A stretch of DNA of 64,000 nt. Source: SVFI01 sp045588655. Lineage in GTDB: Bacteria > Bacillota > Clostridia > Lachnospirales > Lachnospiraceae. The notes below the pieces were generated by a model, which was not told the origin of the DNA, ran no database searches, and saw nothing but the letters and a program-made list of their open reading frames with translations. The DNA is taken from NCBI GenBank assembly GCA_045588655.1, contig JAZNEP010000031.1, forward strand, positions 4,348 through 68,347, written 5' to 3'. Each line of letters starts with the position of its first letter. Positions within the stretch are counted from its first letter, which is position 1. Position numbers and translations under genes: made by a program. Positions 35,279 to 44,509 of this stretch are shown here, one piece after another.

Positions 35279-36577
35279 TTATACAAGTTTACGTTTATCA
35301 ATCACATGAACCGCCTTGCCCATACTTCTCTCAAGAGAGTGCGGCTCCACAAGTTTTACTTTCACTGCAAGACCTATTGCCTGCTGAATCACATGCGCAA
35401 TTTTCTTTGTCAGGTTTTCCAGTTCACGGATTTCGTCTGAGAAGAATCTTTCTTCTACTTCCACCTGCACTTCAAGTGTATCCAGATTGTTGATACGGTC
35501 TACAATCATCATATAGTAAGGCGTCGTTCCACCCATTTCGAGAAGCGCTGCCTCAATCTGTGACGGGAATACATTCACACCGCGGATGATCAGCATATCG
35601 TCAGAACGTCCTTTAAATCTGGAGATACGTGCTGTTGTTCTGCCACATTCGCATTTATCATAGCTGATGCTTGTAAGATCCTTTGTACGGTAACGAATGA
35701 GCGGAATACCTTCCTTGGTCAGTGTTGTAAACACAAGCTCACCTGTCTCTCCTGCTGCCACTGGTGTGAGTGTCTCCGGTGATACAATCTCAGGATAGAA
35801 ATGATCTTCCTGCACATGAAGTCCTTTGTGATAAATGCAATCACAAGCCACACCCGGTCCCATGATCTCTGATAATCCGTATATATCAAATGCGTTGATA
35901 TGTAATTTTTCTTCCACCTGAAGACGCATCTGCTCTGTCCACGGTTCCGCACCACAGATAGCTGATTTCAACTGAATCTTGTCAAGATCTCCGTTTTCCT
36001 CCAGCGTCTCTGCAATGTGAAGCAGATAAGATGGCGTACAAGCAATGGCCGTCACGCCGAAATCCTTCATCATTGTTGTTAATTTTTTCGTGTTACCGGT
36101 TGACATCGGAACTACGGTTGCGCCTAAATTTTCAGCTCCATAATGCGCGCCGAGACCACCTGTAAAAAGACCATAGCCATAAGCAATCTGAATTGTATCG
36201 TCCCTTGTCACATCCGCACCTGACAAACATCTGGCTACACACTCTGCCCAAATATCAATATCTTTTCTTGTATATCCTACTACCGTTGCTTTACCGGTGG
36301 TACCGCTGGATGCATGAACACGGACAATCTCTGACTTTGGTGCCGCAAAAAGACCGAACGGATAGGTATCACGTAAATCATCCTTTGTTGTATAAGGAAG
36401 CTTGGTAATATCTTCAATCCCTTTAATGTCGCCCGGCTCGATTCCAACTGCCTGCATCTTCTTGCGATAGTATTCTACATTGTGGTACACGCGATTTACC
36501 GCTTTAACAAGTCTCTTGCTCTGCAGAGCCTGCATCTCATCACGACTCATACATTCTTTTGCTTCATTCCAAATCAT
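35279..36577 (-). CDS. paaK: phenylacetate-CoA ligase
   Basis: 432 residues, AMP-forming ligase of the PaaK type. ATP-binding loop SSGTTGKATVVGYT near residue 92-105, YGLSEIMGPG near 235, and a PaaK C-terminal domain with SRFKGRSDDMLIIRGVNVFPSQIE. It joins arylacetates to CoA, or in fermenters may run in reverse to make ATP from aryl-acetyl-CoA. It lies between iorB and the ACT gene, which supports an aromatic 2-oxoacid route. Confidence 0.92.
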   Translation of the reverse strand: MIWNEAKECMSRDEMQALQSKRLVKAVNRVYHNVEYYRKKMQAVGIEPGDIKGIEDITKLPYTTKDDLRDTYPFGLFAAPKSEIVRVHASSGTTGKATVVGYTRKDIDIWAECVARCLSGADVTRDDTIQIAYGYGLFTGGLGAHYGAENLGATVVPMSTGNTKKLTTMMKDFGVTAIACTPSYLLHIAETLEENGDLDKIQLKSAICGAEPWTEQMRLQVEEKLHINAFDIYGLSEIMGPGVACDCIYHKGLHVQEDHFYPEIVSPETLTPVAAGETGELVFTTLTKEGIPLIRYRTKDLTSISYDKCECGRTTARISRFKGRSDDMLIIRGVNVFPSQIEAALLEMGGTTPYYMMIVDRINNLDTLEVQVEVEERFFSDEIRELENLTKKIAHVIQQAIGLAVKVKLVEPHSLERSMGKAVHVIDKRKLV

Positions 36578-36624
36578 GTTCTTTAACCTTCCATCTTTTT
36601 TATATTCTAAGATTTCCCCTAATC

Positions 36625-37203
36625 CTACGACTCGTAACCTAATAAAAAGGCCTTTTTGTTCAGTTCTACTGTTTTTGGCGGAACTGTATTCTCAATTACC
36701 GTAAGCCAATCTTCTTTTGAGAAATCCATATGCTTAGCAGCAACACCGAGTACAATAATATTAAATACTTTCGAATTTCCGAGCTTTAAAGCCTCACCCA
36801 TCGCGTCTACGGAATAGGTCTCATATTTCTCTTTTAATTCCTCAATGATATGCTCCGGATACTGTGCTGCTCCTGTCACAACCGTAATCGGTTCAATCTT
36901 CTGGTCATTGACAACAAGTGTACCGTCTTTCTTTAAAAAGTGAGCGTAACGTTTTGCCTCAAGTTTTTCAAATGCGATGAGAAGGTCTGCCTGACCTTCT
37001 TCTACGATCGGCTCTGCTACTTTTTCACCATATCTTACAAACGTAACTACACTTCCGCCTCGCTGTGCCATTCCGTGTACCTCGGAAAGTTTTACGTCAT
37101 AACCGGCTGCTACCGTAATGCCACCTAGGATACGGCTTGTCAAAAGAGTTCCCTGACCGCCCACACCGACAATCATAATATTTTTAGTCTTATTTTCTGC
37201 CAT
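36625..37203 (-). CDS. iorB: indolepyruvate ferredoxin oxidoreductase, beta subunit
   Basis: 192 residues; gamma-domain-type oxidoreductase subunit with GVGGQGTLLTSRILGG near residue 13-28 and the EVHGMAQRGGSV segment. With IorA it decarboxylates aryl-pyruvates, such as indolepyruvate and phenylpyruvate, to aryl-acetyl-CoA, reducing ferredoxin. GGAGG precedes the ATG, which is 2 bp from the iorA stop, so the subunits are tightly coupled. Confidence 0.93.
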   Translation of the reverse strand: MAENKTKNIMIVGVGGQGTLLTSRILGGITVAAGYDVKLSEVHGMAQRGGSVVTFVRYGEKVAEPIVEEGQADLLIAFEKLEAKRYAHFLKKDGTLVVNDQKIEPITVVTGAAQYPEHIIEELKEKYETYSVDAMGEALKLGNSKVFNIIVLGVAAKHMDFSKEDWLTVIENTVPPKTVELNKKAFLLGYES

Positions 37204-37205
37204 TT

Positions 37206-38945
37206 TTACGCCTCCACTTTCTCGATTGCACCGAATTTACAAAGCTGCATACACAGTCCGCATCCGTTACACATCGTTTCATCAATTACCGTTGTTCCGT
37301 CAGCCTGTTTTGTAAGCGCCGGACAACCTGGGCGGAGACAAGCACCACACTTCTTACATTTCTCCGAAATTACTCTACACTTATTTGGGAACACATTTCC
37401 TTTCAGAAGCACACATGGAGATTTTGTAATAATAACGCTGAGCTCATCTTTTGCCGTCTCTTCTTTAATAATCTTCTCTAAATTTTCAAGGTCAAATGCA
37501 TTAACTTCCACAACATTCTTAATACCGATTGTCTTGCAAAGCTCATAAATGTTGATTGCAGGAACTACCTCACCCTTTAATGTCTTACCGGTTGCTGCAT
37601 GATCCTGATGCCCTGTCATACCAGTGGTAGAATTGTCAAGAATCATAACCGTACCTGTGGCCTGATTGTATGCCATGTTCATAAGTGAGTTCACACCTGT
37701 ATGAAGGAATGTGGAATCACCAATTACTGCCACCCAATTCTTCACATACTCTTTGCCTTTTGCCTTTTCCATACCGTGCAGCGTGGAAATACTTGCCCCC
37801 ATACATACGGTTGTGTCTACCACGTTAAGCGGTGCAACCGCACCAAGCGTATAACATCCAATATCGCCTGCTGCGTGGATTTTTAATTTATTCAAAACAG
37901 AATATACGCTTCTGTGCGGACATCCCGGACACAGAATCGGAGGTCTTGCAGGCACCTGCGCAGCTTCAGCCACTTCCACTTTTTCACCAAGTACTTTTTC
38001 ACGAATCATGTTCGCACTGTACTCTCCCTGAAGTGTAAAGAGATCTTTACCGATACATTCAATTCCCCATGACTTAATCTGCTCTTCAAATACAGGCTCA
38101 AGTTCTTCAAATATGTATAATTTTTCTACTTTAGAAGCAAATTCCTCAATCATCTTACGAGGAAGCGGATGCACCATACCGAGTTTTAATACGGATGCTT
38201 CCGGACAAGCTTCTTTTACATACTGATATGCAATACCGCTGGCAATGAAACCGATTTTTGTATCGCCCATTTCCACACGGTTGATTGGCATAGATGATCC
38301 ATCCTCCGCCATCTGTTTCATGCGCTGTTCTACATAAATATGTCTCTGTTTTGCCATACCAGGCATCATAACAAACTTCTGTATATTTCTTTCATACGGA
38401 ATGTCTACCGGCTCCACGCGTTCTTCAAGAGTTACCGGTCCCTGTGAATGGGATAATCTGGTCGTCGTACGAAGAATTACCGGTGTATCATATTTCTCAG
38501 AAAGATCAAATGCGTACTTTAGGAAATCCTTTGCTTCCTGACTGTCTGAGGGCTCAATCACCGGTACCTGTGCAGCTCTTGCCACACATCTGGTATCCTG
38601 CTCATTCTGAGAACTGTAAAGTCCCGGATCATCTGCTGCCACAAGAACAAGTCCGCCATTTACACCACTGTAAGAAATGGTATAAAGTGGATCACTTGCC
38701 ACGTTAACACCCACATGCTTCATCGATGCCATTGCTCTGACACCGCTGATAGAAGCACCAATAGCCACTTCCATTGCCACCTTTTCATTTGGTGACCATT
38801 CTGCATAGATTTCATCATACTTTACGATATTCTCACTAATTTCTGTACTTGGAGTTCCCGGATATGCCGCCGATACTTTCACGCCTGCCTCATAGGCACC
38901 ACGTGCAATCGCTTCATTTCCAAGCATAATTTTCTTTTCGCTCAA
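37206..38945 (-). CDS. iorA: indolepyruvate ferredoxin oxidoreductase, alpha subunit
   Basis: 579 residues. Pyrimidine-binding domain first (SAAYPGTPSTEISEN), then the thiamine diphosphate-binding domain (GDIGCYTLG, IGDSTFLHTG, NSTTGMTGHQDH), and a C-terminal ferredoxin region with two Cys clusters (CKKCGACLRPGC and CNGCGLCMQLC). This is the full IorA layout. The start appears to be TTG at 38945, with a modest AGG site; an ATG seven codons in is a possible alternative. Works with iorB. Confidence 0.94.
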   Translation of the reverse strand: MSEKKIMLGNEAIARGAYEAGVKVSAAYPGTPSTEISENIVKYDEIYAEWSPNEKVAMEVAIGASISGVRAMASMKHVGVNVASDPLYTISYSGVNGGLVLVAADDPGLYSSQNEQDTRCVARAAQVPVIEPSDSQEAKDFLKYAFDLSEKYDTPVILRTTTRLSHSQGPVTLEERVEPVDIPYERNIQKFVMMPGMAKQRHIYVEQRMKQMAEDGSSMPINRVEMGDTKIGFIASGIAYQYVKEACPEASVLKLGMVHPLPRKMIEEFASKVEKLYIFEELEPVFEEQIKSWGIECIGKDLFTLQGEYSANMIREKVLGEKVEVAEAAQVPARPPILCPGCPHRSVYSVLNKLKIHAAGDIGCYTLGAVAPLNVVDTTVCMGASISTLHGMEKAKGKEYVKNWVAVIGDSTFLHTGVNSLMNMAYNQATGTVMILDNSTTGMTGHQDHAATGKTLKGEVVPAINIYELCKTIGIKNVVEVNAFDLENLEKIIKEETAKDELSVIITKSPCVLLKGNVFPNKCRVISEKCKKCGACLRPGCPALTKQADGTTVIDETMCNGCGLCMQLCKFGAIEKVEA

Positions 38946-38994
38946 CTTTTTGTCCTGCCTTTCTTATCTATTTATTGTATTTCCATTCATCGTA

Positions 38995-40629
38995 TTAACC
39001 CATATTTTGGTCTGCAATCAGCTTCGTTGCTCCGTAAATCTGACGGAGCTTTGGTTTCTCGATTTTACCCGTCGGATTTCGAGGAATATCCGCAAAAATA
39101 ATCTTTCTCGGTCTCTTATAACGTGGAAGTTTGAGACAGAATTCTTCTAACTCTTCCTCTGTCATCGTCTCTCCTTCTTTCAGTTCCACAATCGCCGCTG
39201 CGATTTCGCCCAGACGTGCATGTGCAAGTCCGATTACCGCCACATCATGCACTTTGTTGTTTGTGCGGATGAAATCCTCAATCTGTACCGGATACAGATT
39301 TTCACCACCACTGATAATGACGTCCTTTTTACGGTCTACTAAAAGAATAAATCCATCTTCATCCTCCTGTGCCATATCCCCGGTAAAGAGCCAGCCGTCA
39401 CCAAGCACTTCGTTGGTCGCTTTTTCGTCACGGTAATAACAAACCATAACTCCATCACCTTTAACTGCAAGCTCGCCAACTTCCCCGCGTCCCACTTCGT
39501 TGCGGTTTTCATCGACAATTTTTACCTGCCAGCCATAGCCTGCTTTTCCGATACAGCCCACTTTATGTATATTTTCCACACCGAGATGAACACAGCCAGG
39601 TCCGATGGATTCACTCAGACCATAGTTCGTGTCGTATTCGTGATGCGGGAAAACTTCTTTCCAGTGCTTAATCAAGCTCTGCGGAACCGGTTGCGCACCG
39701 ATGTGCATCAGTCTCCACTGGTCAAGCTCGTAGTCATCCAGATTTACCTTTCCGGACTCTATCGCTTCCAAAATATCCTGCGCCCACGGCACAAGAAGCC
39801 AAACAATGGAACATTTTTCTTTTGATACTGCATCCAATATAAATTCCGGCTTCGTTCCAACCAGAAGAACTGCTTTACTTCCGGATACCAAACTTCCGAA
39901 CCAGTGCATCTTCGCACCGGTATGATATAATGGCGGAATGCAAAGGAATACGTCATCCTTTTGCTGTCCATGATGGTTTTGCTCCACCTGTGCTGAATGC
40001 ATCAGCGCTTTATGTTTGTGCAAAATCGCCTTCGGGAACCCTGTCGTTCCGGAAGAAAAATAAATCGCTGCATCATCCTCGTCTGTAATTCCAATACAAG
40101 GAGCCTGGCTGGAGCAGTTGGCAGACAACGAATTGTAATCATCCGCAAAGCTCGGGCAATTTTCTCCCACATAAATGAGAAGGCGTCCCTTGCTGATTTC
40201 ATCCGCAATCTCTTCCACACGGCCGATAAAGGATGGTCCAAATACAAGAACATCCACCTCTGCCAGCTCTACGCAGTACAAAATCTCATCGGATGAATAA
40301 CGGAAATTCAGAGGCACTGCAAGTGCACCTGTCTTTAAGATACCGAAGTAAATCGGTAACCATTCCAGTCCATTCATCATAAGGATGGCGACTTTATCTC
40401 CCTTTTTAATACCGCGCTGTAACAAAAGATTGGCAAAGCGGTTTGCTTTCTCATCAAACACCCTCCATGTAATCTCTCTGCGATAAGACTCTTTTTGATT
40501 TGGTTCGATTAATTCGTATTCTTTCCAGGTTACCCTTCTGTTCTCTTTGATTTCCGGATTGATTTCAACGAGACAGACATCGTTTGGATACTCCCTGCTG
40601 TTTCTCTCCAAGTACTGTGTAATTGGCAT
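38995..40629 (-). CDS. AMP-dependent acyl-CoA ligase
   Basis: 544 residues of the ANL superfamily. Core motif YFSSGTTGFPKAI near residue 198-210, GLSESIGPG near 320, GWLFTGDMA, and the C-terminal catalytic Lys region in NPTGKIEKPKLR. The family makes acyl-CoA or aryl-CoA from acid, ATP and CoA. Substrate not given by motif. First gene of the operon with iorA-iorB-paaK-ACT-amidohydrolase, so likely an aromatic or branched acid substrate. It differs from the PaaK enzyme in size and domain type, so the operon has two unrelated CoA ligases. Confidence 0.88.
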   Translation of the reverse strand: MPITQYLERNSREYPNDVCLVEINPEIKENRRVTWKEYELIEPNQKESYRREITWRVFDEKANRFANLLLQRGIKKGDKVAILMMNGLEWLPIYFGILKTGALAVPLNFRYSSDEILYCVELAEVDVLVFGPSFIGRVEEIADEISKGRLLIYVGENCPSFADDYNSLSANCSSQAPCIGITDEDDAAIYFSSGTTGFPKAILHKHKALMHSAQVEQNHHGQQKDDVFLCIPPLYHTGAKMHWFGSLVSGSKAVLLVGTKPEFILDAVSKEKCSIVWLLVPWAQDILEAIESGKVNLDDYELDQWRLMHIGAQPVPQSLIKHWKEVFPHHEYDTNYGLSESIGPGCVHLGVENIHKVGCIGKAGYGWQVKIVDENRNEVGRGEVGELAVKGDGVMVCYYRDEKATNEVLGDGWLFTGDMAQEDEDGFILLVDRKKDVIISGGENLYPVQIEDFIRTNNKVHDVAVIGLAHARLGEIAAAIVELKEGETMTEEELEEFCLKLPRYKRPRKIIFADIPRNPTGKIEKPKLRQIYGATKLIADQNMG

Positions 40630-40668
40630 TTTATATTTCCTCTTCTTTCTTGGTTCTTTCTCTTTCGC

Positions 40669-40690
40669 GCTTTAACGCTTTTATTCGCTA
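40669..40690. promoter_or_regulatory. motif related to the symporter operator, in the ligase leader
   Basis: GCTTTAACG followed by CTTTTATTCG on the plus strand, matching the 33821-33836 copy (read in reverse complement) in the nine bases GCTTTAACG. It lies just downstream of the predicted transcription start of the operon, as the symporter copies do. Confidence 0.45.
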
Positions 40691-40696
40691 AACTGT

Positions 40697-40725
40697 ATTA
40701 TAGCACCGTTGCTTAATATATGCAA
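40697..40725 (-). promoter_or_regulatory. promoter of the aryl-pyruvate/CoA ligase operon
   Basis: Minus strand TTGCAT, 17 bp, TATAAT, about 70 bases upstream of the first ATG. Divergent from the ABC-F gene at 40836, for which I could not identify a convincing promoter. Confidence 0.65.
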
Positions 40726-40835
40726 TTAGCAATTAGAATAAATAAGAACAAATGACTTTCGCAGAAAACTTCTGTACAAATCCTCATTTTTCCTATAAAA
40801 TAGGATACGTATGAGCAAATTTAGGAGGTTTATCA

Positions 40836-42473
40836 ATGATTCAGGCAAGTAATGTAACTTTGCGTATCGGAAAGAAAGCACTTTTCGAGGACGTTAACAT
40901 TAAATTCACAGAGGGAAACTGTTATGGTCTGATTGGTGCAAACGGTGCAGGAAAGTCCACTTTCCTCAAAATCCTCTCAGGCGTACTTGAAACGACCAAC
41001 GGAGAGGTTATTATCACTCCGGGACAGCGTTTATCCGTTCTTGAACAGGACCACTTCAAATATGACAGTCATCAGGTTATGGATGTAGTCATCATGGGTA
41101 ACGCAAGACTTTATGACATCATGAAAGAAAAGGATGCAATTTACGCTAAAGAAGATTTCACGGACGAAGATGGTATTCGTGCGAGTGAACTTGAAGCTGA
41201 ATTTGCAGAGATGGATGGCTGGGATGCAGAAACCAACGCAGCCATGCTTTTAAATGGTCTTGGTATCTCTACTGATCTTCATTACAGCACCATGAGTGAT
41301 CTTGATGGCAATGACAAGGTAAAAGTCCTTCTTGCGAAAGCTCTGTTCGGTAATCCGGACATCCTGCTTCTCGACGAGCCGACCAACCACCTTGACCTCG
41401 ATGCGATTGCATGGTTGGAAGAGTTCCTGATTGATTTTGAAAATACTGTCATCGTGGTATCGCATGACCGTTATTTCTTAAATAAAGTATGTACACACAT
41501 TGCCGACATTGATTACGGTAAGATTCAGCTATATGCAGGTAACTATGATTTCTGGTATGAATCCAGCCAGCTTCTGATCAAACAGATGAAAGAAGCCAAC
41601 AAAAAGAAGGAAGAAAAAATCAAAGAATTACAGGAGTTTATCTCCCGCTTCTCTGCCAATGCTTCCAAATCAAAACAGGCGACTTCCAGAAAGAAAGCCC
41701 TTGAAAAAATCGAGCTCGATGAAATCAAACCATCCAGCCGAAAATATCCATATATTGATTTCCGTCCAGATCGTGAAATCGGAAATGAAGTACTTTTCGT
41801 AGAAAATCTTTCAAAGACAGTAAATGGCGAAAAGGTGCTTGATAACATTTCCTTCAACGTTGGCCACGATGATAAGATTGCGTTTGTTGGAAGCAACGAA
41901 CTCGCAAAAACAACATTATTTAAGATTCTCGTTGGTGAACTTGAGCCGGACGAAGGTACTGTAAAATGGGGTGTAACGACTTCTCAAGCTTACTTCCCAA
42001 AAGACAATACCGAAGAATTTGACAACGATTTAACTATCGTAGACTGGCTGACAGGCTACTCTCCTGTCAAAGATGTTACCTATGTACGTGGTTTCCTCGG
42101 ACGTATGCTTTTTGCCGGTGAGGACGGTGTCAAAAAAGTACGTGTGTTATCCGGAGGTGAAAAAGTACGTTGCCTTCTTTCCAAGATGATGATTTCCGGT
42201 GCTAACTGCCTGATTCTTGACGAGCCAACCAACCACCTTGACATGGAATCCATCACAGCACTCAACAATGGTCTGATTAAATTTAAGGGTGTGGAGCTCT
42301 TCTCCTGTCATGACCACCAGTTTGTACAGACCACAGCAAACCGTATTATGGAAATCCTTCCTGACGGCAGCCTGATTGACAAAATCACAACTTACGACGA
42401 GTATCTTGCAAGTGACGAGATGGCTCGTAAACGTACTGTTTATACCGCAAATAAAGAAGAGGACGAAAATTAA
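40836..42473 (+). CDS. ABC-F family ATPase (YkpA/EttA-like)
   Basis: 545 residues with two ABC domains and no membrane part, joined by a charged linker at about 250-310. First Walker A GANGAGKS (34-41); ABC-F proteins act on ribosomes, adjusting translation or protecting from antibiotics. The second Walker A reads GSNELAKT, where the usual Gly before Lys is Ala; the Lys-Thr pair is kept, as in some YkpA-like members. LSGGEK signatures and Walker B (LLLDEPTNHLD, LILDEPTNHLD) are intact. Good ribosome binding site AGGAGG. Followed after 2 bp by the PHP gene. Confidence 0.93.
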   Translation: MIQASNVTLRIGKKALFEDVNIKFTEGNCYGLIGANGAGKSTFLKILSGVLETTNGEVIITPGQRLSVLEQDHFKYDSHQVMDVVIMGNARLYDIMKEKDAIYAKEDFTDEDGIRASELEAEFAEMDGWDAETNAAMLLNGLGISTDLHYSTMSDLDGNDKVKVLLAKALFGNPDILLLDEPTNHLDLDAIAWLEEFLIDFENTVIVVSHDRYFLNKVCTHIADIDYGKIQLYAGNYDFWYESSQLLIKQMKEANKKKEEKIKELQEFISRFSANASKSKQATSRKKALEKIELDEIKPSSRKYPYIDFRPDREIGNEVLFVENLSKTVNGEKVLDNISFNVGHDDKIAFVGSNELAKTTLFKILVGELEPDEGTVKWGVTTSQAYFPKDNTEEFDNDLTIVDWLTGYSPVKDVTYVRGFLGRMLFAGEDGVKKVRVLSGGEKVRCLLSKMMISGANCLILDEPTNHLDMESITALNNGLIKFKGVELFSCHDHQFVQTTANRIMEILPDGSLIDKITTYDEYLASDEMARKRTVYTANKEEDEN

Positions 42474-42475
42474 TC

Positions 42476-43336
42476 ATGAAATCAGTTGATTTACATGTGC
42501 ATTCAAACAAATCCGATGGAACATTAACTCCATCGGATTTAGTTGACTTAGCACTCTCTAAAGGTCTCTCAGCTTTTGCGCTGACCGACCATGATACCAC
42601 AGAAGGAATCGACGAAGCGCTCCAAGCTGCGGCAGTAGCAAATGCAAACGGAGCCCAGCTTGAAGTCATTCCGGGAATTGAGTTTTCCACGGAATATGAA
42701 GGCAAAGATATTCATATTGTTGGAATCTATGTGGATTATAAAAGCGAAGTGTTTCAAAACTATCTGAAAGATTTTCAAGATTCGCGTGACAATCGCAATC
42801 GTAAGATGTGTTTAAAACTTGCAGAACATGGCGTGGATATCACCTATGAAAAACTGCGTGCAGAATATCCCACTTCCATTCTGACCCGTTCCCACTACGC
42901 CAAATATATGTTGGAACACGGCGCAGTAAAGAGTATGTCGGAAGCATTTGACCGTTATATCGGTGACCGCGCACCTTGTTTTCTTCCACGTGAAAAAGTA
43001 ACCCCTTCACAGGCCGTGTCCCTCATTTTAAACTGTGGCGGAATACCAATTCTTGCGCATCCGATTCTCTATCATATGTCGGATGCAAGACTTGACCAAC
43101 TGGTGGCCACACTAAAAGAAGCCGGTCTCATCGGTATCGAAGCCATCTACTCCACCTACAATCAGGCAGAAGAACGTCAGATTCGAAAACTCGCCACCAA
43201 ATATGATCTTTGTATCTCCGGTGGTTCTGACTTTCATGGCGACACCAAGCCGGGTCTTGAACTAGGGAATGGATATGGAAAGCTTTTTATCCCATATGAT
43301 GTATTAGAGAATTTGAAAGCTCACCCTACCATTTAA
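42476..43336 (+). CDS. PHP-domain phosphoesterase (RnaM/YciV-like)
   Basis: 286 residues. PHP motifs: DLHVHSNKSDGTL near residue 5-17, LTDHDTTEG, PGIEFSTEY, AHPILYH and GSDFHGD, together giving the metal-binding pocket. Related enzymes hydrolyse nucleoside 3',5'-bisphosphates or trim RNA 5' ends. Start is 2 bp after the ABC-F stop so the two are co-transcribed. The stop overlaps the convergent 87-residue gene by 4 bp. Confidence 0.88.
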   Translation: MKSVDLHVHSNKSDGTLTPSDLVDLALSKGLSAFALTDHDTTEGIDEALQAAAVANANGAQLEVIPGIEFSTEYEGKDIHIVGIYVDYKSEVFQNYLKDFQDSRDNRNRKMCLKLAEHGVDITYEKLRAEYPTSILTRSHYAKYMLEHGAVKSMSEAFDRYIGDRAPCFLPREKVTPSQAVSLILNCGGIPILAHPILYHMSDARLDQLVATLKEAGLIGIEAIYSTYNQAEERQIRKLATKYDLCISGGSDFHGDTKPGLELGNGYGKLFIPYDVLENLKAHPTI

Positions 43337-43596
43337 CATTCTACAATTAGGTATCGTCCATCGCCGATGTCAAATACTTCGTCGGCCTCAAGGATATCGT
43401 CTTCATCCATTTCTGCAATGTCGATACCTTCTTCTTCGAAGTAATCCCATACTTCCTTTTTACTATTTACAACCACTGCCATGCACTCTGTGAGGAAATC
43501 ATCGGCTTCCTCCCTTGTGCCGGCCACTTCTTCCGGAAATAATTTACATTGTTGTTCCAAAAACGCGTCCAATACTGCTTCATCAAATTGTGTCAT
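43333..43596 (-). CDS. small acidic protein of unknown function
   Basis: 87 residues, strongly acidic (many Glu and Asp), no membrane helix, no clear domain. Sequence starts MTQFDEAVLDAFLEQQ and ends DGRYLIVEC. I recall similar proteins in Lachnospiraceae sometimes labelled glyoxalase, but no glyoxalase metal motif is visible so I do not adopt that name. A ribosome binding site (AAAGGAG) is present. It is on the same strand and 38 bp downstream of the HAD gene; likely the end of the pheA-ppx-ppk1-HAD unit. Confidence 0.65.
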   Translation of the reverse strand: MTQFDEAVLDAFLEQQCKLFPEEVAGTREEADDFLTECMAVVVNSKKEVWDYFEEEGIDIAEMDEDDILEADEVFDIGDGRYLIVEC

Positions 43597-43634
43597 ACGA
43601 TTCTCCTTTCTGTCCCGCTATGTGGACTATCCTT

Positions 43635-44507
43635 TTATTCCTTCTCATATAATGTTTTCAGCACCTGATACACGCCCTGCTCCCAATATGGGGCACAGAC
43701 ATATCTGGCTGTCTTCTTGACAATTGGAAGTGCATTCCCTACGGCATAGCTTTCTCCTGCTGACTGGAGTAAGCCTATGTCATTTTCGTTATCTCCAAAT
43801 GCCATGGTATGTTTCGGGGCGATTCCCAACCCCTCCTGGAGTACTTTCAAAGCCTTTCCCTTGTCCACGGAAAAGTCCATAAAATCTACCCATTCCTCTC
43901 CTGCCATGCAGGTTTTTACTTTGTCTTTCCACTTCGGAATCAGAAAACGTTCTCCTTGTGCTCTGATTCCTCCCTTTTTATAAATGGCTAGTTTAATAAA
44001 TTCTGCATCTTCTGTCAAAAGATCATCAGTCAGTGTCACGTCATTGCGATAGCTATCACGAATTAAACGAATAAAGTCTTCTGATTTACTTTCAATAAAA
44101 CACCCCTTATCCGTCGAGGCCACGACATGACAATCCTGTTCATATAATGTGCGAAGATCCTTTACAATCTCTTCTACATATTCTCGCTGCATCTTTGTTA
44201 ATGCATAAGTCTTTCCGTCTTTGATGATATGTGCACCGTTTTCCGCAATATAAAGCAGGTTACGGTTCGCGCGTTCAAACATACGACGAATACTTCCATA
44301 TTGTCTTCCGCTTGCAATTGTAACGTAAATACCCTGATCCGTGAGTTTCTGAATTGCTTCAATCATCTCATCTCCGACATCTCTGGCGGAATCTTTAACA
44401 AGTGTCCCATCCACATCGGTTGCAATCAGTCGAATCTCTGTCGCTTGCTCCGGTGTTTCTGTGCGGTCTGATATTCCATACAAATCAAAATGATCTATTT
44501 TTTTCAT
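43635..44507 (-). CDS. Cof-type HAD hydrolase
   Basis: 290 residues. Motif I ATDVDGTLV occurs at about 30-38 after an unusual polar N-terminal extension of some 25 residues; SGRQYG and AFGDNENDIGLL follow. Predicted to be a cytoplasmic phosphatase. It starts 2 bp after the ppk1 stop, so it is co-transcribed with the polyphosphate genes. Substrate unknown. Confidence 0.86.
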   Translation of the reverse strand: MKKIDHFDLYGISDRTETPEQATEIRLIATDVDGTLVKDSARDVGDEMIEAIQKLTDQGIYVTIASGRQYGSIRRMFERANRNLLYIAENGAHIIKDGKTYALTKMQREYVEEIVKDLRTLYEQDCHVVASTDKGCFIESKSEDFIRLIRDSYRNDVTLTDDLLTEDAEFIKLAIYKKGGIRAQGERFLIPKWKDKVKTCMAGEEWVDFMDFSVDKGKALKVLQEGLGIAPKHTMAFGDNENDIGLLQSAGESYAVGNALPIVKKTARYVCAPYWEQGVYQVLKTLYEKE

Positions 44508-44509
44508 AT

